A program made the position numbers and the translations under genes. A DNA stretch of 64,000 nucleotides, from positions 3,311,001 through 3,375,000 of the forward strand of contig NZ_CP053348.1 of assembly GCF_013394595.1 (NCBI RefSeq), written 5' to 3'. The notes beneath the pieces are model-generated. The model was given only the letters and a program-made list of their open reading frames with translations. It made no database searches and was not told where the DNA came from. Below are positions 52,298 to 61,449 of the stretch, piece by piece (position 1 is the first letter of the stretch; each line of letters opens with the position of its first letter). The DNA is from Winogradskyella forsetii. Its GTDB lineage: Bacteria > Bacteroidota > Bacteroidia > Flavobacteriales > Flavobacteriaceae.

Positions 52298-52309
52298 CGT
52301 AATTGATGT

Positions 52310-52383
52310 GGGCGCGAAGGGATTCGAACCCCTGACCCCTTGGGTGTAAACCAAGTGCTCTGAACCAACTGAGCTACGCGCCC
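52310..52383 (-). tRNA. tRNA-Val (anticodon TAC)
   Basis: The 74-base cloverleaf has the acceptor stem GGGCGCG/CGCGCCC. The anticodon stem CTTGG/CCAAG holds the loop TTTACAC with anticodon TAC, and the T arm contains GGGGTTCGAATCCC. CCA is not encoded. Together with the other gene it covers the valine codons GUA/GUG and GUC/GUU. Confidence 0.96.
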
Positions 52384-52554
52384 TCTAAATTGGATTGCAA
52401 ATATAGACTAGTTTTTAATATCTCAAAAGGTTTTTTAGAAAAAAAATCAAATTTTTATTCTTGAGTTTCTTGTTTCAAACATAAGAATATAAAAGGCATT
52501 ATATTACGATCAAAATTATACAATTTTGATATATTAGTATAAAACAAAATCCTA

Positions 52555-54045
52555 TTGAAATACTACTCTTATATAGACCACTTTAATCTCACTATTGAAG
52601 ATCTCATTAATTTATCTCCATATAAACTTAAAGAAATCACACATGAAGTAGACGCACTGGATTTACAAAACAAAACCACAATTATAAGTGGTCTAAAAGA
52701 TGACGTTTCACGCTCATACCACGTCACAATAGAAGAAAATCCTTGGCTAAAGGACTTGTTTTTTAAGCGATTTGATCAACTAAAAAAATATAAAATTGAA
52801 CTTTCTGTTGAACACATTTCTTATTTAAGTGGTTTCAAGCTTTTTATAGAACCTTATATAAAACATATTCTTCCTGAACTAATACAACACCTATTCGACA
52901 AGAATGAATTAAAGATATTATTTCAAATTCTAAGTCAATCTGTATTATTTTCTAGTGGCTGTGAAATGATTATTAAAAATTTACTAAAGAATAAAGTTAA
53001 TTATGCCGTAATTTATTTAGGTGAAAATCTTATTGAAAATCCAGAACAAAATATTAAATACATAAAAAATTATTATTTCTATGAAATTCTTAATTTATAT
53101 GAACCATACTTCAAAAACGAACTCCTAAAGTTATACGACACCATTACTGAAGTATTTGACCAATTTGATATCGATTCTAAACATCCATTATTTAGGTTTG
53201 TTTCTCAAGCCCAAGTGGCTTTTCAAAAAAGCCAAATTGATGATGTTGCGACGAAACTATTCATTGACAATACTGCTGAAAATGCAAAAGAATATGCGTA
53301 CGATTATTCATCGGAAACAGAAATAGGTTCAGTTAAAGTTCCATTTCAAAGAAATAGTGTCATCCTTGTTTTAGGTATTACCGCAATAGCTATTCTGATG
53401 TCTATATTTATTTTAAGCAGAATAGAGCAATCCAATAAAGAATACGAATTATCTCAAAAAGAAAACTCAAGTCCGAAAAAAACAAGATCTACCTATGACA
53501 ATCGCATCCGATTTTACTATTCTTTAAAACGCATAACCCATAGAACCCAAGAAATTGACCCTATACCTCGCAAAACAGAAATTATACCTTTCTCTAATCC
53601 ATATCCTAAAACCTTCAACATCATAAAGAGCGATACCGTTGAATCTGAGAATTTAAAGGTTGAAATTAAAAACAAAATTGGTTCAGACCTAATTGTCTTT
53701 AAGATGGTTAAAGGTAAAGATGAATCTATTTATATTCCGCAAAACAAAACTATATTCATCTCCATTAATCCATTAGATTCCATACTTTTTTATAGTGGTA
53801 AGAATTTCGAAACCTCTAAATTTTCTCAATTTAAATCACATACAGCTATTTCGGATATTTTTAAACTTCGCAAAATTGACAAAGCAACGATGTCTGAAAT
53901 AAGCGTAATGCCTACTGACACGATCACCAGTAGAAATGATAACACTATCTCCATGAAAAATATTGAAACCACCGACAACATCGTACTTACCAAATTGAGC
54001 CTTGACAATCTATACAGAGCTTATTATAGAAAATATGCTAATTAA
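52555..54045 (+). CDS. Unknown single-pass membrane protein
   Basis: This 496-residue protein starts at TTG (MKYYSYIDHFNLTIEDLINL). The first about 255 residues form a soluble helical region. One membrane segment (about 263-286, NSVILVLGITAIAILMSIFI) leads to a C-terminal part of about 200 residues outside the cytoplasm. A conserved-looking stretch, VEIKNKIGSDLIVFKMVKGK, is followed by DESIYIPQNKTIFISI. No domain is recognised. The gene is preceded by a 171-base gap after the tRNA and ends with a 3-base overlap with the convergent folC gene. The function is unknown. Confidence 0.72.
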   Translation: MKYYSYIDHFNLTIEDLINLSPYKLKEITHEVDALDLQNKTTIISGLKDDVSRSYHVTIEENPWLKDLFFKRFDQLKKYKIELSVEHISYLSGFKLFIEPYIKHILPELIQHLFDKNELKILFQILSQSVLFSSGCEMIIKNLLKNKVNYAVIYLGENLIENPEQNIKYIKNYYFYEILNLYEPYFKNELLKLYDTITEVFDQFDIDSKHPLFRFVSQAQVAFQKSQIDDVATKLFIDNTAENAKEYAYDYSSETEIGSVKVPFQRNSVILVLGITAIAILMSIFILSRIEQSNKEYELSQKENSSPKKTRSTYDNRIRFYYSLKRITHRTQEIDPIPRKTEIIPFSNPYPKTFNIIKSDTVESENLKVEIKNKIGSDLIVFKMVKGKDESIYIPQNKTIFISINPLDSILFYSGKNFETSKFSQFKSHTAISDIFKLRKIDKATMSEISVMPTDTITSRNDNTISMKNIETTDNIVLTKLSLDNLYRAYYRKYAN

Positions 54046-55259
54046 ATGACTTCTGCCACGACAAAAGTACTTCCTCCAACATAGATTAAATCGTTAGGCT
54101 TTGCATTGGATTTTGCATGGGCTAAAGCTTCAGAAACACTGTGGAACGATTCTCCTGATAATTGATGTTTTTCGAATGCAAGTCTTAATATTTCGGCCTC
54201 CAATCCACGTTGCACATTTGGTTTACAGAAATAATAAATAGCGTCTTTTGGAAGTATCGGAATAATTGAAGTTAAATCCTTATCATTTACAACTCCAAAA
54301 ACGATATGAAGCTGATTATAGGTTTCATTTTTAATTTGTTTCAACACATAACTTAAGCCTTCCTTATTATGCGCTGTATCGCAGATAATCTTAGGTTCGT
54401 TACTTAAAACCTGCCATCGACCTTGTAAACCTGTGTTTTTCACCACATTTAAAAGTCCAGTTTTTAAGTTTTTATCTGAAATTTTAAATCCTATAGCCCT
54501 TAAGGTTTCTACCGATTGCAAAACGGTTTTGATATTATGCATTTGGTAAGCTCCTTTAAGGTCACTCTCCAATATGTCCTTTATCATTTGATCTGCAAAA
54601 TAAATATCAGATTGCGTTTCATGTGCTTTGTTTCGAAAGACCTTTTCAGTTTCAGCTTGTGTTTCCCCAATGACAACCGGAATATTCTTTTTAATGATTC
54701 CTGCTTTTTCTCCAGCAATTTTCTGAAGTGTATCGCCTAACATCTGAACGTGGTCGAAACCAATATTTGTAATAATTGATAACTCTGGTGTAATGATATT
54801 CGTAGAATCCAACCGTCCTCCCAGTCCGACTTCAATCACAGCAACATCCACCTTTTGATTTGCAAAATAATCGAATGCCATACCAACGGTCATTTCAAAA
54901 AACGACAATTGATTGGTTTCTAAAAAGGTTTTATTTCGTTTGATAAAACCAATAACAGCTTGCTTAGTTATGACGTTTCCATTAATGCGAATGCGTTCCC
55001 TGAAATCTTTTAAGTGTGGCGAAGTATATAACCCAACTTTATAGCCAGCTTCCTGTAAAATAGAAGCCAACATGTGACTTGTAGAGCCTTTTCCATTGGT
55101 ACCTGCAACATGAATGGATTTGAATTTATCTTCTGGATGATTGAGGTGTTTCGCTAAGTTAATAGTGTTGGTTAAATCCTTTTTAAAAGCGGAGTTGCCT
55201 TTATTTTGATACATTGGAAGCTGTTGAAACATCCAATTTACGGTATCTAAATAATTCAT
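54042..55259 (-). CDS. folC: Folylpolyglutamate synthase/dihydrofolate synthase
   Basis: This 405-residue Mur-ligase-like enzyme has the P-loop HVAGTNGKGSTSHMLASIL (about 50-68), followed by the omega-loop region YTSPHLKDFRERIRING. EVGLGGRLDSTNIITPELSI and CDTAHNKEGLSYVLK complete the ATP and substrate sites. It attaches glutamate to dihydropteroate and folates in the cytosol. It is the last gene of the exbB-exbD-tonB-folC cluster, with the start three bases after the tonB stop codon. The folC-tonB link is common in flavobacteria. Confidence 0.95.
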   Translation of the reverse strand: MNYLDTVNWMFQQLPMYQNKGNSAFKKDLTNTINLAKHLNHPEDKFKSIHVAGTNGKGSTSHMLASILQEAGYKVGLYTSPHLKDFRERIRINGNVITKQAVIGFIKRNKTFLETNQLSFFEMTVGMAFDYFANQKVDVAVIEVGLGGRLDSTNIITPELSIITNIGFDHVQMLGDTLQKIAGEKAGIIKKNIPVVIGETQAETEKVFRNKAHETQSDIYFADQMIKDILESDLKGAYQMHNIKTVLQSVETLRAIGFKISDKNLKTGLLNVVKNTGLQGRWQVLSNEPKIICDTAHNKEGLSYVLKQIKNETYNQLHIVFGVVNDKDLTSIIPILPKDAIYYFCKPNVQRGLEAEILRLAFEKHQLSGESFHSVSEALAHAKSNAKPNDLIYVGGSTFVVAEVI

Positions 55260-55262
55260 GGC

Positions 55263-56159
55263 TTATTGACCAACATCAAAGTTAATACTCACAAAGCCAA
55301 CTTGGGTTGTTGGTGCATCAGGATCAGAAGGCCATTTATGGGACATAGCGATTTTTTTTGCAGGTTCTAATAAACATGGATGGGTATTGGTTGTACCTCT
55401 AATACCTGGTTGCGCTTTTATTACTTTCCCTTGTCGGTTGACTTCAATCCGAACGACAACTAAACCGTATTCATTACAATCCTGTTCAAATATTTGGCGC
55501 GATGGTTTACCACGACCTCCAAGACCATAACCAACACCTCCTTTTCCAGGTCCAGAACCTCCAAAATAACTTGGTGCGTAAGGGTCACCATCTAGTTGTC
55601 CTTTATTGCCACCTTGACTATCTGGTCCTTCACCTCCATCGGTATTGCCTTCGGCATTTTTAACGCCTCCAATAAGATTATCTAATTTTTTCCTTTTCTC
55701 TGCTTCTTCTTGACGTTTCTTTTCTTCTGCTTCGCGTTTTTCGCGCTCTATTTTTTCTGCTGCAGCTTTGGCTTCGGCCTTGGCTTTGGCTTCTGCAGCT
55801 TTGGCTTTCGCCTCAGCTTCTTTTTGCTTTTTTATGGCGATGTCCTCAGCATTATCTTGTGTCATTACCTCTTCTGCTTTGGTAGCAGCTTCTGTTGGCA
55901 TGACTTGCGATTCTTCTGGTTGCACTTCTTCGACAGCACTTTCTTCAACAATTTTATCTTCAACAGCTTTTCGTGGTTCACTTAAAGGTTTGTTTCCACT
56001 ACCAAAATCCGTTGTTCCAAAGTTTACGGCTACACCGTATTCTTCTGGTGGATCCATATAATTAGGACCAACTACAAATAACAATAATAGCAGGATCACG
56101 GTAATGAGTACTGTGATTCTTGCAGAATTACGTTCGTGTTTGGTTTCTAAGTATTTCAC
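55263..56159 (-). CDS. TonB-family energy transducer
   Basis: This 298-residue protein has one N-terminal membrane segment (about 16-32, ITVLITVILLLLLFVVGPNY). A long Ala/Lys/Glu helical linker (about 100-160, KAEAKAAAEKIEREKREAEE) and a Gly-rich stretch (YFGGSGPGKGGVGYGLGGRG) follow. The C-terminal domain (VVVRIEVNRQGKVIKAQPGI, then MSHKWPSDPDAPTTQVG) resembles TonB/TolA. With ExbB and ExbD it would couple the proton gradient to an outer membrane receptor or to envelope stability. The helical linker is TolA-like, so a Tol-type role is also possible. Confidence 0.85.
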   Translation of the reverse strand: MKYLETKHERNSARITVLITVILLLLLFVVGPNYMDPPEEYGVAVNFGTTDFGSGNKPLSEPRKAVEDKIVEESAVEEVQPEESQVMPTEAATKAEEVMTQDNAEDIAIKKQKEAEAKAKAAEAKAKAEAKAAAEKIEREKREAEEKKRQEEAEKRKKLDNLIGGVKNAEGNTDGGEGPDSQGGNKGQLDGDPYAPSYFGGSGPGKGGVGYGLGGRGKPSRQIFEQDCNEYGLVVVRIEVNRQGKVIKAQPGIRGTTNTHPCLLEPAKKIAMSHKWPSDPDAPTTQVGFVSINFDVGQ

Positions 56160-56177
56160 TTTAATTTTTATTGATTT

Positions 56178-56208
56178 AAACCTGCTAGGTTTGAAAAACC
56201 TGATAGGT
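56178..56208. repeat. Two adjacent ACCTGnTAGGT palindromes
   Basis: AAACCTGCTAGGTTT (56178-56192) and the similar ACCTGATAGGT just after it lie in the 76-base gap between exbD and tonB. Each unit is a near-perfect palindrome, and the two units can also pair with each other. The motif looks like a dispersed repeat of flavobacteria; a genome search would be needed to confirm. Confidence 0.45.
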
Positions 56209-56235
56209 CATAGTACTTATTCAAAATGATACCGC

Positions 56236-56628
56236 TTAATTCGGCTGCACAGCCAAAATCACTTTAAATTTATTTCGATTGGCAATATCCATAACCTTCA
56301 CTACATTTTCTACAGGTACTGATTTTTCAGCTCGTAATACTATGGTAGGCGATTCTTGATTCGATAATATGGATAATAACTGTGTTTCCAATACACTTTC
56401 GCCAACACGTTTCTGATCGATATAATAGGTCAAATCTTTTTTGATACTTACAGCTGTTGATTTTTTATTCTCGGTCTTACCACTTGCTTTTGGTAATATA
56501 ATATCAATAGCATTTGTACTTACCAATGTTGACGCTATCATAAAAAATATTAATAACAAGAATACAATATCCGTCATTGAAGCGAAGTTGAATTCTGGTG
56601 TTACCTTATTTCGTCCTCTAATGTTCAT
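56236..56628 (-). CDS. exbD: ExbD/TolR-family protein
   Basis: This 130-residue protein has one membrane segment at about 16-36 (ASMTDIVFLLLIFFMIASTL) that contains the proton-path aspartate (Asp20). A small periplasmic domain (TVVLR-like APTIVLRAEKSVPVENVVKV) follows. It works with ExbB, whose stop codon is three bases upstream. It is the normal length for the family. A second exbD, which some Bacteroidota carry in this operon, is not present. Confidence 0.92.
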   Translation of the reverse strand: MNIRGRNKVTPEFNFASMTDIVFLLLIFFMIASTLVSTNAIDIILPKASGKTENKKSTAVSIKKDLTYYIDQKRVGESVLETQLLSILSNQESPTIVLRAEKSVPVENVVKVMDIANRNKFKVILAVQPN

Positions 56629-56631
56629 AAA

Positions 56632-57327
56632 TTAGATTGGTTCATTTAAGTGATCTAAAAACTCAATGGAATTCGCTTCCATTTGGTAAACGACTTTGTT
56701 TGTTCGTCCGACAACATGGTTATAAGCCACGTAAGCAACAATACCAACAATAAGTCCACCAACGGTCGTTGTCATGGCTGTATATAATCCACTTGCAAGC
56801 ACATCCATCTGAATCGTTCCACCTGCATTTGCCAGTTCGAAAATAGAAATAATCATCCCAACTACAGTTCCTAAGAAACCTATCATCGGCGCAACTCCAG
56901 ATATGGTCGCTAAAACACTCACGTTTTTTTCGAGATTATAAATTTCCAACCGACCAGCATTTTCAATGGCCGTATTGATATCTTCAAGCGGTTTTCCAAT
57001 TCTGGTAATGCCTTTGGCAATTAGTCTTGATACAGGCGAGTTTTGCTGAGCACATAGCATTTGTGCCGAATCAATTTTACCATTACTTACGTGATCCTTT
57101 ATTTGATTCATAAAATTGGAATCGACCTTAGAAGCCGCTTTTATGGCAAAAATGCGCTCAAAATAAATATAAATGGCTAAAATTAAGAGTAGGAATAAAA
57201 TGAGAATAATCACAATTCCTGAGGTGCCTCCACTTGTAATCAATTCAATTATAGATAAGGTTTTTTCAACCGATTCCCCATCAGTTAAAACGTCTACTTC
57301 ATCTTGAATAGTACTTAATGCTATCAT
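56632..57327 (-). CDS. exbB: ExbB/TolQ/MotA-family proton channel protein
   Basis: This 231-residue protein has three membrane segments (about 35-55, 130-152 and 178-205). The family-specific text is clear: VSVLATISGVAPMIGFLGTV, VVGMIISIFELANAGGTIQM and TTTVGGLIVGIVAYVAYNHV. It forms the proton channel with ExbD. It is the first gene of the four-gene minus-strand cluster. Between it and nhaD lies a 270-base gap with a near-perfect palindrome. Confidence 0.93.
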   Translation of the reverse strand: MIALSTIQDEVDVLTDGESVEKTLSIIELITSGGTSGIVIILILFLLLILAIYIYFERIFAIKAASKVDSNFMNQIKDHVSNGKIDSAQMLCAQQNSPVSRLIAKGITRIGKPLEDINTAIENAGRLEIYNLEKNVSVLATISGVAPMIGFLGTVVGMIISIFELANAGGTIQMDVLASGLYTAMTTTVGGLIVGIVAYVAYNHVVGRTNKVVYQMEANSIEFLDHLNEPI

Positions 57328-57444
57328 ACTAAAATATTTGTTTTTTAAATTCTTATGGTTATAACGTTAAGTTTTTGGCTTAAGTATATATGTTATTTCA
57401 ATTTATTTTATTCCGATAAAAGAGGACCGCTTCACTGTTAGACA

Positions 57445-57467
57445 TTAGAACCAAGACTTGATTCTAA
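57445..57467. promoter_or_regulatory. 23-bp near-perfect palindrome upstream of exbB
   Basis: TTAGAACCAAG-A-CTTGATTCTAA (57445-57467) has 11-base arms with one mismatch. It lies about 120 bases upstream of exbB and 130 bases beyond the nhaD stop codon. It may be an operator of the exbB-folC cluster. No T-run follows, so it is less likely to be a terminator. The rest of 57328-57597 is AT-rich and shows nothing else. Confidence 0.5.
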
Positions 57468-57597
57468 GTAACTGACAAGCACCTTTGTTTTAATTCAAAA
57501 TTTTTCTTTTTTTATTTTTAAAAAAACTTTTGAAACCAAATACTTAACTAAGGTTTCAGAAATTAAAACACTTTTAATCGGACACTAAATTCCTATT

Positions 57598-58989
57598 TTA
57601 AAAAATGGATCTTGTGACCATAAAAGCAGCGGCACCAGCTAAGAAACCAACTAATGCCAACCAAGATATTTTCTTTAAGTACCAAAAGAAATCGATTTTT
57701 TCCATTCCCATAGCTACAACACCTGCGGCCGAACCAATAATTAACATGCTTCCTCCTGTTCCTGCGGAATAAGCAATGAAATGCCAAAGCTCGTTGTCCA
57801 AAGGTTCAGAAAACATTCCTAAACTTGCTGCCACTAAAGGTACATTGTCAATAACAGCTGATCCGACACCTAATAATAATACCACTAAATCAGACACACC
57901 TTCATGATGAAATTCTGTCCCTAACATGGGCATCGTTTCTTGCAGTGATCCTGCAAATCCGAATAAAATCCCTAAAGATTCCAAAGCAGCTACTGCCATT
58001 AAGATCCCCAAGAAAAATAAGATACTTGGCAATTCAATTTTAGATAACGAATGGTGTACAGGACTATGGCTAGCACTTTCTGCATGTTCTTCTGAAACGA
58101 CTTCTGAAATTGCAAATTTTGAATTACTATAAATTTCAGCAAATATAGCCACAACACCTAATGACAGCATCATCCCAACATAAGGGGGTAAATGTGTTAT
58201 TACTTTAAATATCGGTACAAAAATGATAGCTCCAAGACCTAAAAATAACATGGTGGAGCTAAATTTATTCTTGGGTTTACCGTCAGATTCTTGCAATTCT
58301 AAGTCACCTTTAAAAGGTTTTAAAAGTGAAGCAATAAATGTTGGTACCACCATACATAACAACGATGGAATAAATAAGTACATAAATAATTTTCCCGTTG
58401 ACACTTTGTCGCCAATCCACAACATAGTCGTAGTTACATCTCCAATTGGAGACCAGGCTCCACCAGCATTCGCCGCAATTATAATTAAACCCGCATACCA
58501 GATTCTTACATCTCTTTCCTTTACGATTTTTTGAAGAATTGAAATCAAAACAATAGTCGCAGTTAGGTTATCGATGATTGCAGATAGAACAAATGCTAGA
58601 ATTGAAAACATCCATAGCAACTTCTTTCTACTGTTAAAGTTTACAGCGTTTTTAATGGTAGAAAAGCCATCGAAATAATCAATTATTTCCACAATGGTCA
58701 TGGCGCCTAATAAAAATACCAGGATTTCTGCCGTTTTACCTAAATGATGAAGTAAGGTTTCTTCCATTAGGTGCATTTTTTCTTCATGCCCGAGAAGTCC
58801 AAAATTTTCCATGAGGTTATGGTTGGCAGAATCGAACCATTGGGAAAAACCATCAATTCCCAAGGAAATCAATGCCCAACTTATGGCCATCATTACCAAT
58901 GCCGGAATTAATTTATCTATTTTAATATTATGCTCTAAAGTTATCGCTAAATAGCCAAAAACGAATACGAGAATGATTACTGTTTCCAT
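57598..58989 (-). CDS. nhaD: Sodium:proton antiporter NhaD
   Basis: This 463-residue protein has 12 or so membrane segments. NhaD-like text is visible: SRKKLLWMFSILAFVLSAII followed by DNLTATIVLISIL, and ANAGGAWSPIGDVTTTMLWI. The late GVGSAVIDNVPLVAASLGMF holds a conserved Asp-Asn. It exports sodium in exchange for protons, fitting a marine organism. Its start is six bases after the stop codon of the glutamate/leucine dehydrogenase gene, so they share a transcript. Confidence 0.94.
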   Translation of the reverse strand: METVIILVFVFGYLAITLEHNIKIDKLIPALVMMAISWALISLGIDGFSQWFDSANHNLMENFGLLGHEEKMHLMEETLLHHLGKTAEILVFLLGAMTIVEIIDYFDGFSTIKNAVNFNSRKKLLWMFSILAFVLSAIIDNLTATIVLISILQKIVKERDVRIWYAGLIIIAANAGGAWSPIGDVTTTMLWIGDKVSTGKLFMYLFIPSLLCMVVPTFIASLLKPFKGDLELQESDGKPKNKFSSTMLFLGLGAIIFVPIFKVITHLPPYVGMMLSLGVVAIFAEIYSNSKFAISEVVSEEHAESASHSPVHHSLSKIELPSILFFLGILMAVAALESLGILFGFAGSLQETMPMLGTEFHHEGVSDLVVLLLGVGSAVIDNVPLVAASLGMFSEPLDNELWHFIAYSAGTGGSMLIIGSAAGVVAMGMEKIDFFWYLKKISWLALVGFLAGAAAFMVTRSIF

Positions 58990-58995
58990 GGTAAA

Positions 58996-60225
58996 TTAAA
59001 TTAGTTGTCTTAAGGCAATTTCAAAAGCGGTTTCGCTAATGCCTATTTTTGTTGGATTATTGTTATGTACTTCTTTTAATGCTTTTCTGATGACTTTAGA
59101 CGTGTCCTTAAATATGGCTTCATCCGTCATTAATACTTTACGCTCCATAAAGTATGCAAAAACTCTTGCCATACCACAGTTTGAAATAAAATCTGGTATC
59201 AAGCTCACTTTCCGGTCTGTATGTTCCATGATAGAACCAAAGAAAATTTCCTTATCCGCAAAAGGAACGTTTGCGCCACACGTAATCACTTCTAATCCTG
59301 TGGCTATCATTTGATCAATTTGATCTTGGGTCACTAATCGCGATGCTGCACAAGGTGCAAATACTTCGGTTTGTAAAGACCATATTTTTTGATTGATGTC
59401 TTCAAAAGGAATTAAATTTTTTGCCACTAAAGTGTTTCCGTTTTTATGAAGGTATAAATCTGTAATTTCTTCAAATGAAAATCCATCTTTATTAATTAGT
59501 CCACCAGCTCTATCAATGATACCAACAACTTTAGCTCCCATTTGAGCAAAATAGAAAGCTGCGGCTGCACCTACATTTCCAAAACCTTGAACAACAACGC
59601 GTTTTCCTTTTACGGAACTCCCATTAATATCATAAAAATGTTTTGCCGCGGTTGCGACACCAAAACCAGTAATCATATCCGCAACAGTATATTTTCTGCT
59701 CACATCCGGAGAATAATCTGGATTTTCTATGACCTTAATAACACCTTGTCTTAATTGACCAATTCTATTGATTTTATCGGCAATGGTAGGTTTAAAGTGT
59801 CCTTCAAAAACACCCTCTTGTGGGTGCCATACTCCACTTTCTTCTGTGATTGGAATGACCTCATGTATTTCATCAACATTTAAATCACCACCTGTTCCAT
59901 AATAACTTTTCAGCAATGGAGAAACGGCGGCATACCAACGTTCTAAAACGCCTTTTTTTCGAGGATCTTGAGGATCGAAGTTGATTCCAGATTTTGCGCC
60001 TCCAATAGCTGGGCCAGAAACCGTAAATTTCACTTCCATGGTTTTGGCAAGTGATAATACTTCATTTTGATCTAACCCTTTACGCATTCGTGTGCCACCA
60101 CCTGCAGCTCCACCTCGAAGTGAATTAATTACTGTCCAACCCTCTGCATCAGTTTCTGGGTCGTTCCAATGAAATACGATTTCTGGAGATTTGTTTTCGT
60201 ATTTCTGAAGTAAATCTTTTATCAA
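58996..60225 (-). CDS. Glu/Leu/Phe/Val dehydrogenase
   Basis: This 409-residue NAD(P)-dependent amino acid dehydrogenase has the substrate site GGAAGGGTRMRKGLDQNEVL and the catalytic Lys in VSGPAIGGAKSGINFDPQDP. The Rossmann loop is VVVQGFGNVGAAAAFYFAQM. It oxidatively deaminates an amino acid; whether glutamate or a branched-chain residue cannot be decided. The text TGGDLNVDEIHEVIP is unlike the classical hexameric GDH and more like Leu-type members. A TATATTTG element on the minus strand at 60251-60258 is a good promoter. Confidence 0.9.
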   Translation of the reverse strand: MIKDLLQKYENKSPEIVFHWNDPETDAEGWTVINSLRGGAAGGGTRMRKGLDQNEVLSLAKTMEVKFTVSGPAIGGAKSGINFDPQDPRKKGVLERWYAAVSPLLKSYYGTGGDLNVDEIHEVIPITEESGVWHPQEGVFEGHFKPTIADKINRIGQLRQGVIKVIENPDYSPDVSRKYTVADMITGFGVATAAKHFYDINGSSVKGKRVVVQGFGNVGAAAAFYFAQMGAKVVGIIDRAGGLINKDGFSFEEITDLYLHKNGNTLVAKNLIPFEDINQKIWSLQTEVFAPCAASRLVTQDQIDQMIATGLEVITCGANVPFADKEIFFGSIMEHTDRKVSLIPDFISNCGMARVFAYFMERKVLMTDEAIFKDTSKVIRKALKEVHNNNPTKIGISETAFEIALRQLI

Positions 60226-60250
60226 TTTTTGTTAGTTTAAATTGTTGTAA

Positions 60251-60258
60251 CAAATATA
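60251..60258 (-). promoter_or_regulatory. Bacteroidota -7 promoter element (TATATTTG) of the dehydrogenase-nhaD operon
   Basis: An exact TAnnTTTG match on the minus strand, 25 bases before the start codon at 60225. Confidence 0.6.
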
Positions 60259-60284
60259 AAAAACTCTAAAGCCTAAAAAGTGAA

Positions 60285-61358
60285 TTAATAATTAATTTTC
60301 GGAATTAATATTTTTCCCGAAGAATGATTTCGTTCTGCACCTGTCACACTCATTAAACAATTGACCTCATTTCTAGCTTTTAAGACTCCTAAAAGTCCAA
60401 AAATTAAGGCTTCCTTAAATTCAACGATTTCATTGTTGGGCATAATAACTTCAGAATTTGAAAGTCCTTTTATCCGTTGCATTAAAAATTCATTATAAAC
60501 ACCACCACCTGTAACCAAAACCTTTGAATTCTCCTGCCTTACTATTTTTGAAATTTGAACAGCAATATGCTCGATATAAGTCCTTAAGAGATCTTTTATT
60601 TGAAGTTGATAGGAATCAATTAAAGGAAATATAGTCTGTTCTACCCATTCTAATCCTAAAGATTTTGGTGGTAGTTCTTTATAAAATTGAAGTTCGTTGA
60701 GTTGACATAATAACTCATTATTGATATGTCCCGTTGCAGCCAACTGACCTTTATGGTCATAGTCTAAGTTTATTTTTGAAACGTAATGATTCAAAACAAT
60801 ATTAACCGGACAAATATCAAAAGCAATTCTTTCTTTATTTAATTCGAAAGAAATGTTGGCAAAGCCTCCAAGATTGAGACAATAGTCATAGTCCTTAAAC
60901 AATAACTGGTCGCCAATTGGAACCAAAGGGGCTCCTTGCCCACCAAATTCCACATCTTGAACTCTAAAATCACAGATAACTTTATGGTTTAATTTATCCG
61001 CTAAAATTTGCTGATTCCCGATTTGATAGGTTAAACCATTTTCTGGTTGATGCAATGCTGTGTGCCCATGAGAAGCAATGAAATCAATCGTTTGGATTGC
61101 GTTCTTATTTATAAAATCTAAAATTACGTTTGCCAAATATTCAGAATATTCAGAATCCACTTGTTTTAATTGGTTCATTGGCATCGCAACCAATTGGCTT
61201 AAAGTCAATTTCCATTGCTTTGGGTATTTTAGGGTTTCAGCATTATGGATTTTAAACGCCCATTGGTTATCATAGAAAAAATGAACATAAATGATATCAA
61301 TGCCATCTAACGACGTACCAGACATTAAGGCTATAATATTGTATTCGGTTTTTATCAT
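60285..61358 (-). CDS. anmK: Anhydro-N-acetylmuramic acid kinase
   Basis: This 357-residue sugar kinase phosphorylates and opens anhMurNAc from recycled cell wall. The ATP-binding IIALMSGTSLDGIDIIYVHF stands at the N-terminus, and FIASHGHTALHQPE, GGQGAPLVPIGD and VTGGGVYNEFLMQRI follow. The frame is open to 61403, but the ATG at 61358 (MIKTEYNIIALMSG) gives the usual start. It is divergent from the acyl-CoA dehydrogenase gene. murQ, the next enzyme of the pathway, is not in the window. Confidence 0.94.
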   Translation of the reverse strand: MIKTEYNIIALMSGTSLDGIDIIYVHFFYDNQWAFKIHNAETLKYPKQWKLTLSQLVAMPMNQLKQVDSEYSEYLANVILDFINKNAIQTIDFIASHGHTALHQPENGLTYQIGNQQILADKLNHKVICDFRVQDVEFGGQGAPLVPIGDQLLFKDYDYCLNLGGFANISFELNKERIAFDICPVNIVLNHYVSKINLDYDHKGQLAATGHINNELLCQLNELQFYKELPPKSLGLEWVEQTIFPLIDSYQLQIKDLLRTYIEHIAVQISKIVRQENSKVLVTGGGVYNEFLMQRIKGLSNSEVIMPNNEIVEFKEALIFGLLGVLKARNEVNCLMSVTGAERNHSSGKILIPKINY

Positions 61359-61404
61359 ATTAGTAAAAATAATATTACTTATTGAAAATACCACAAGAAA
61401 CAAT

Positions 61405-61412
61405 TATCTTTG
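61405..61412 (+). promoter_or_regulatory. Bacteroidota promoter (TTG-N20-TATCTTTG) of the acyl-CoA dehydrogenase gene
   Basis: An exact -7 element lies 37 bases before the ATG at 61450. A TTG at 61382-61384 stands 20 bases upstream as the possible -33 box, close to the usual spacing. Confidence 0.6.
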
Positions 61413-61449
61413 CATGAAATTTTTAAGAAATCAATAAAAGTAATAGTTT

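Noticed and set aside
55710..56061. Plus-strand Phe- and Ser/Ala-rich frames opposite tonB
   Set aside because: They are complements of the Lys/Glu/Ala repeat linker of the TonB-like protein and have no start signal or motif.
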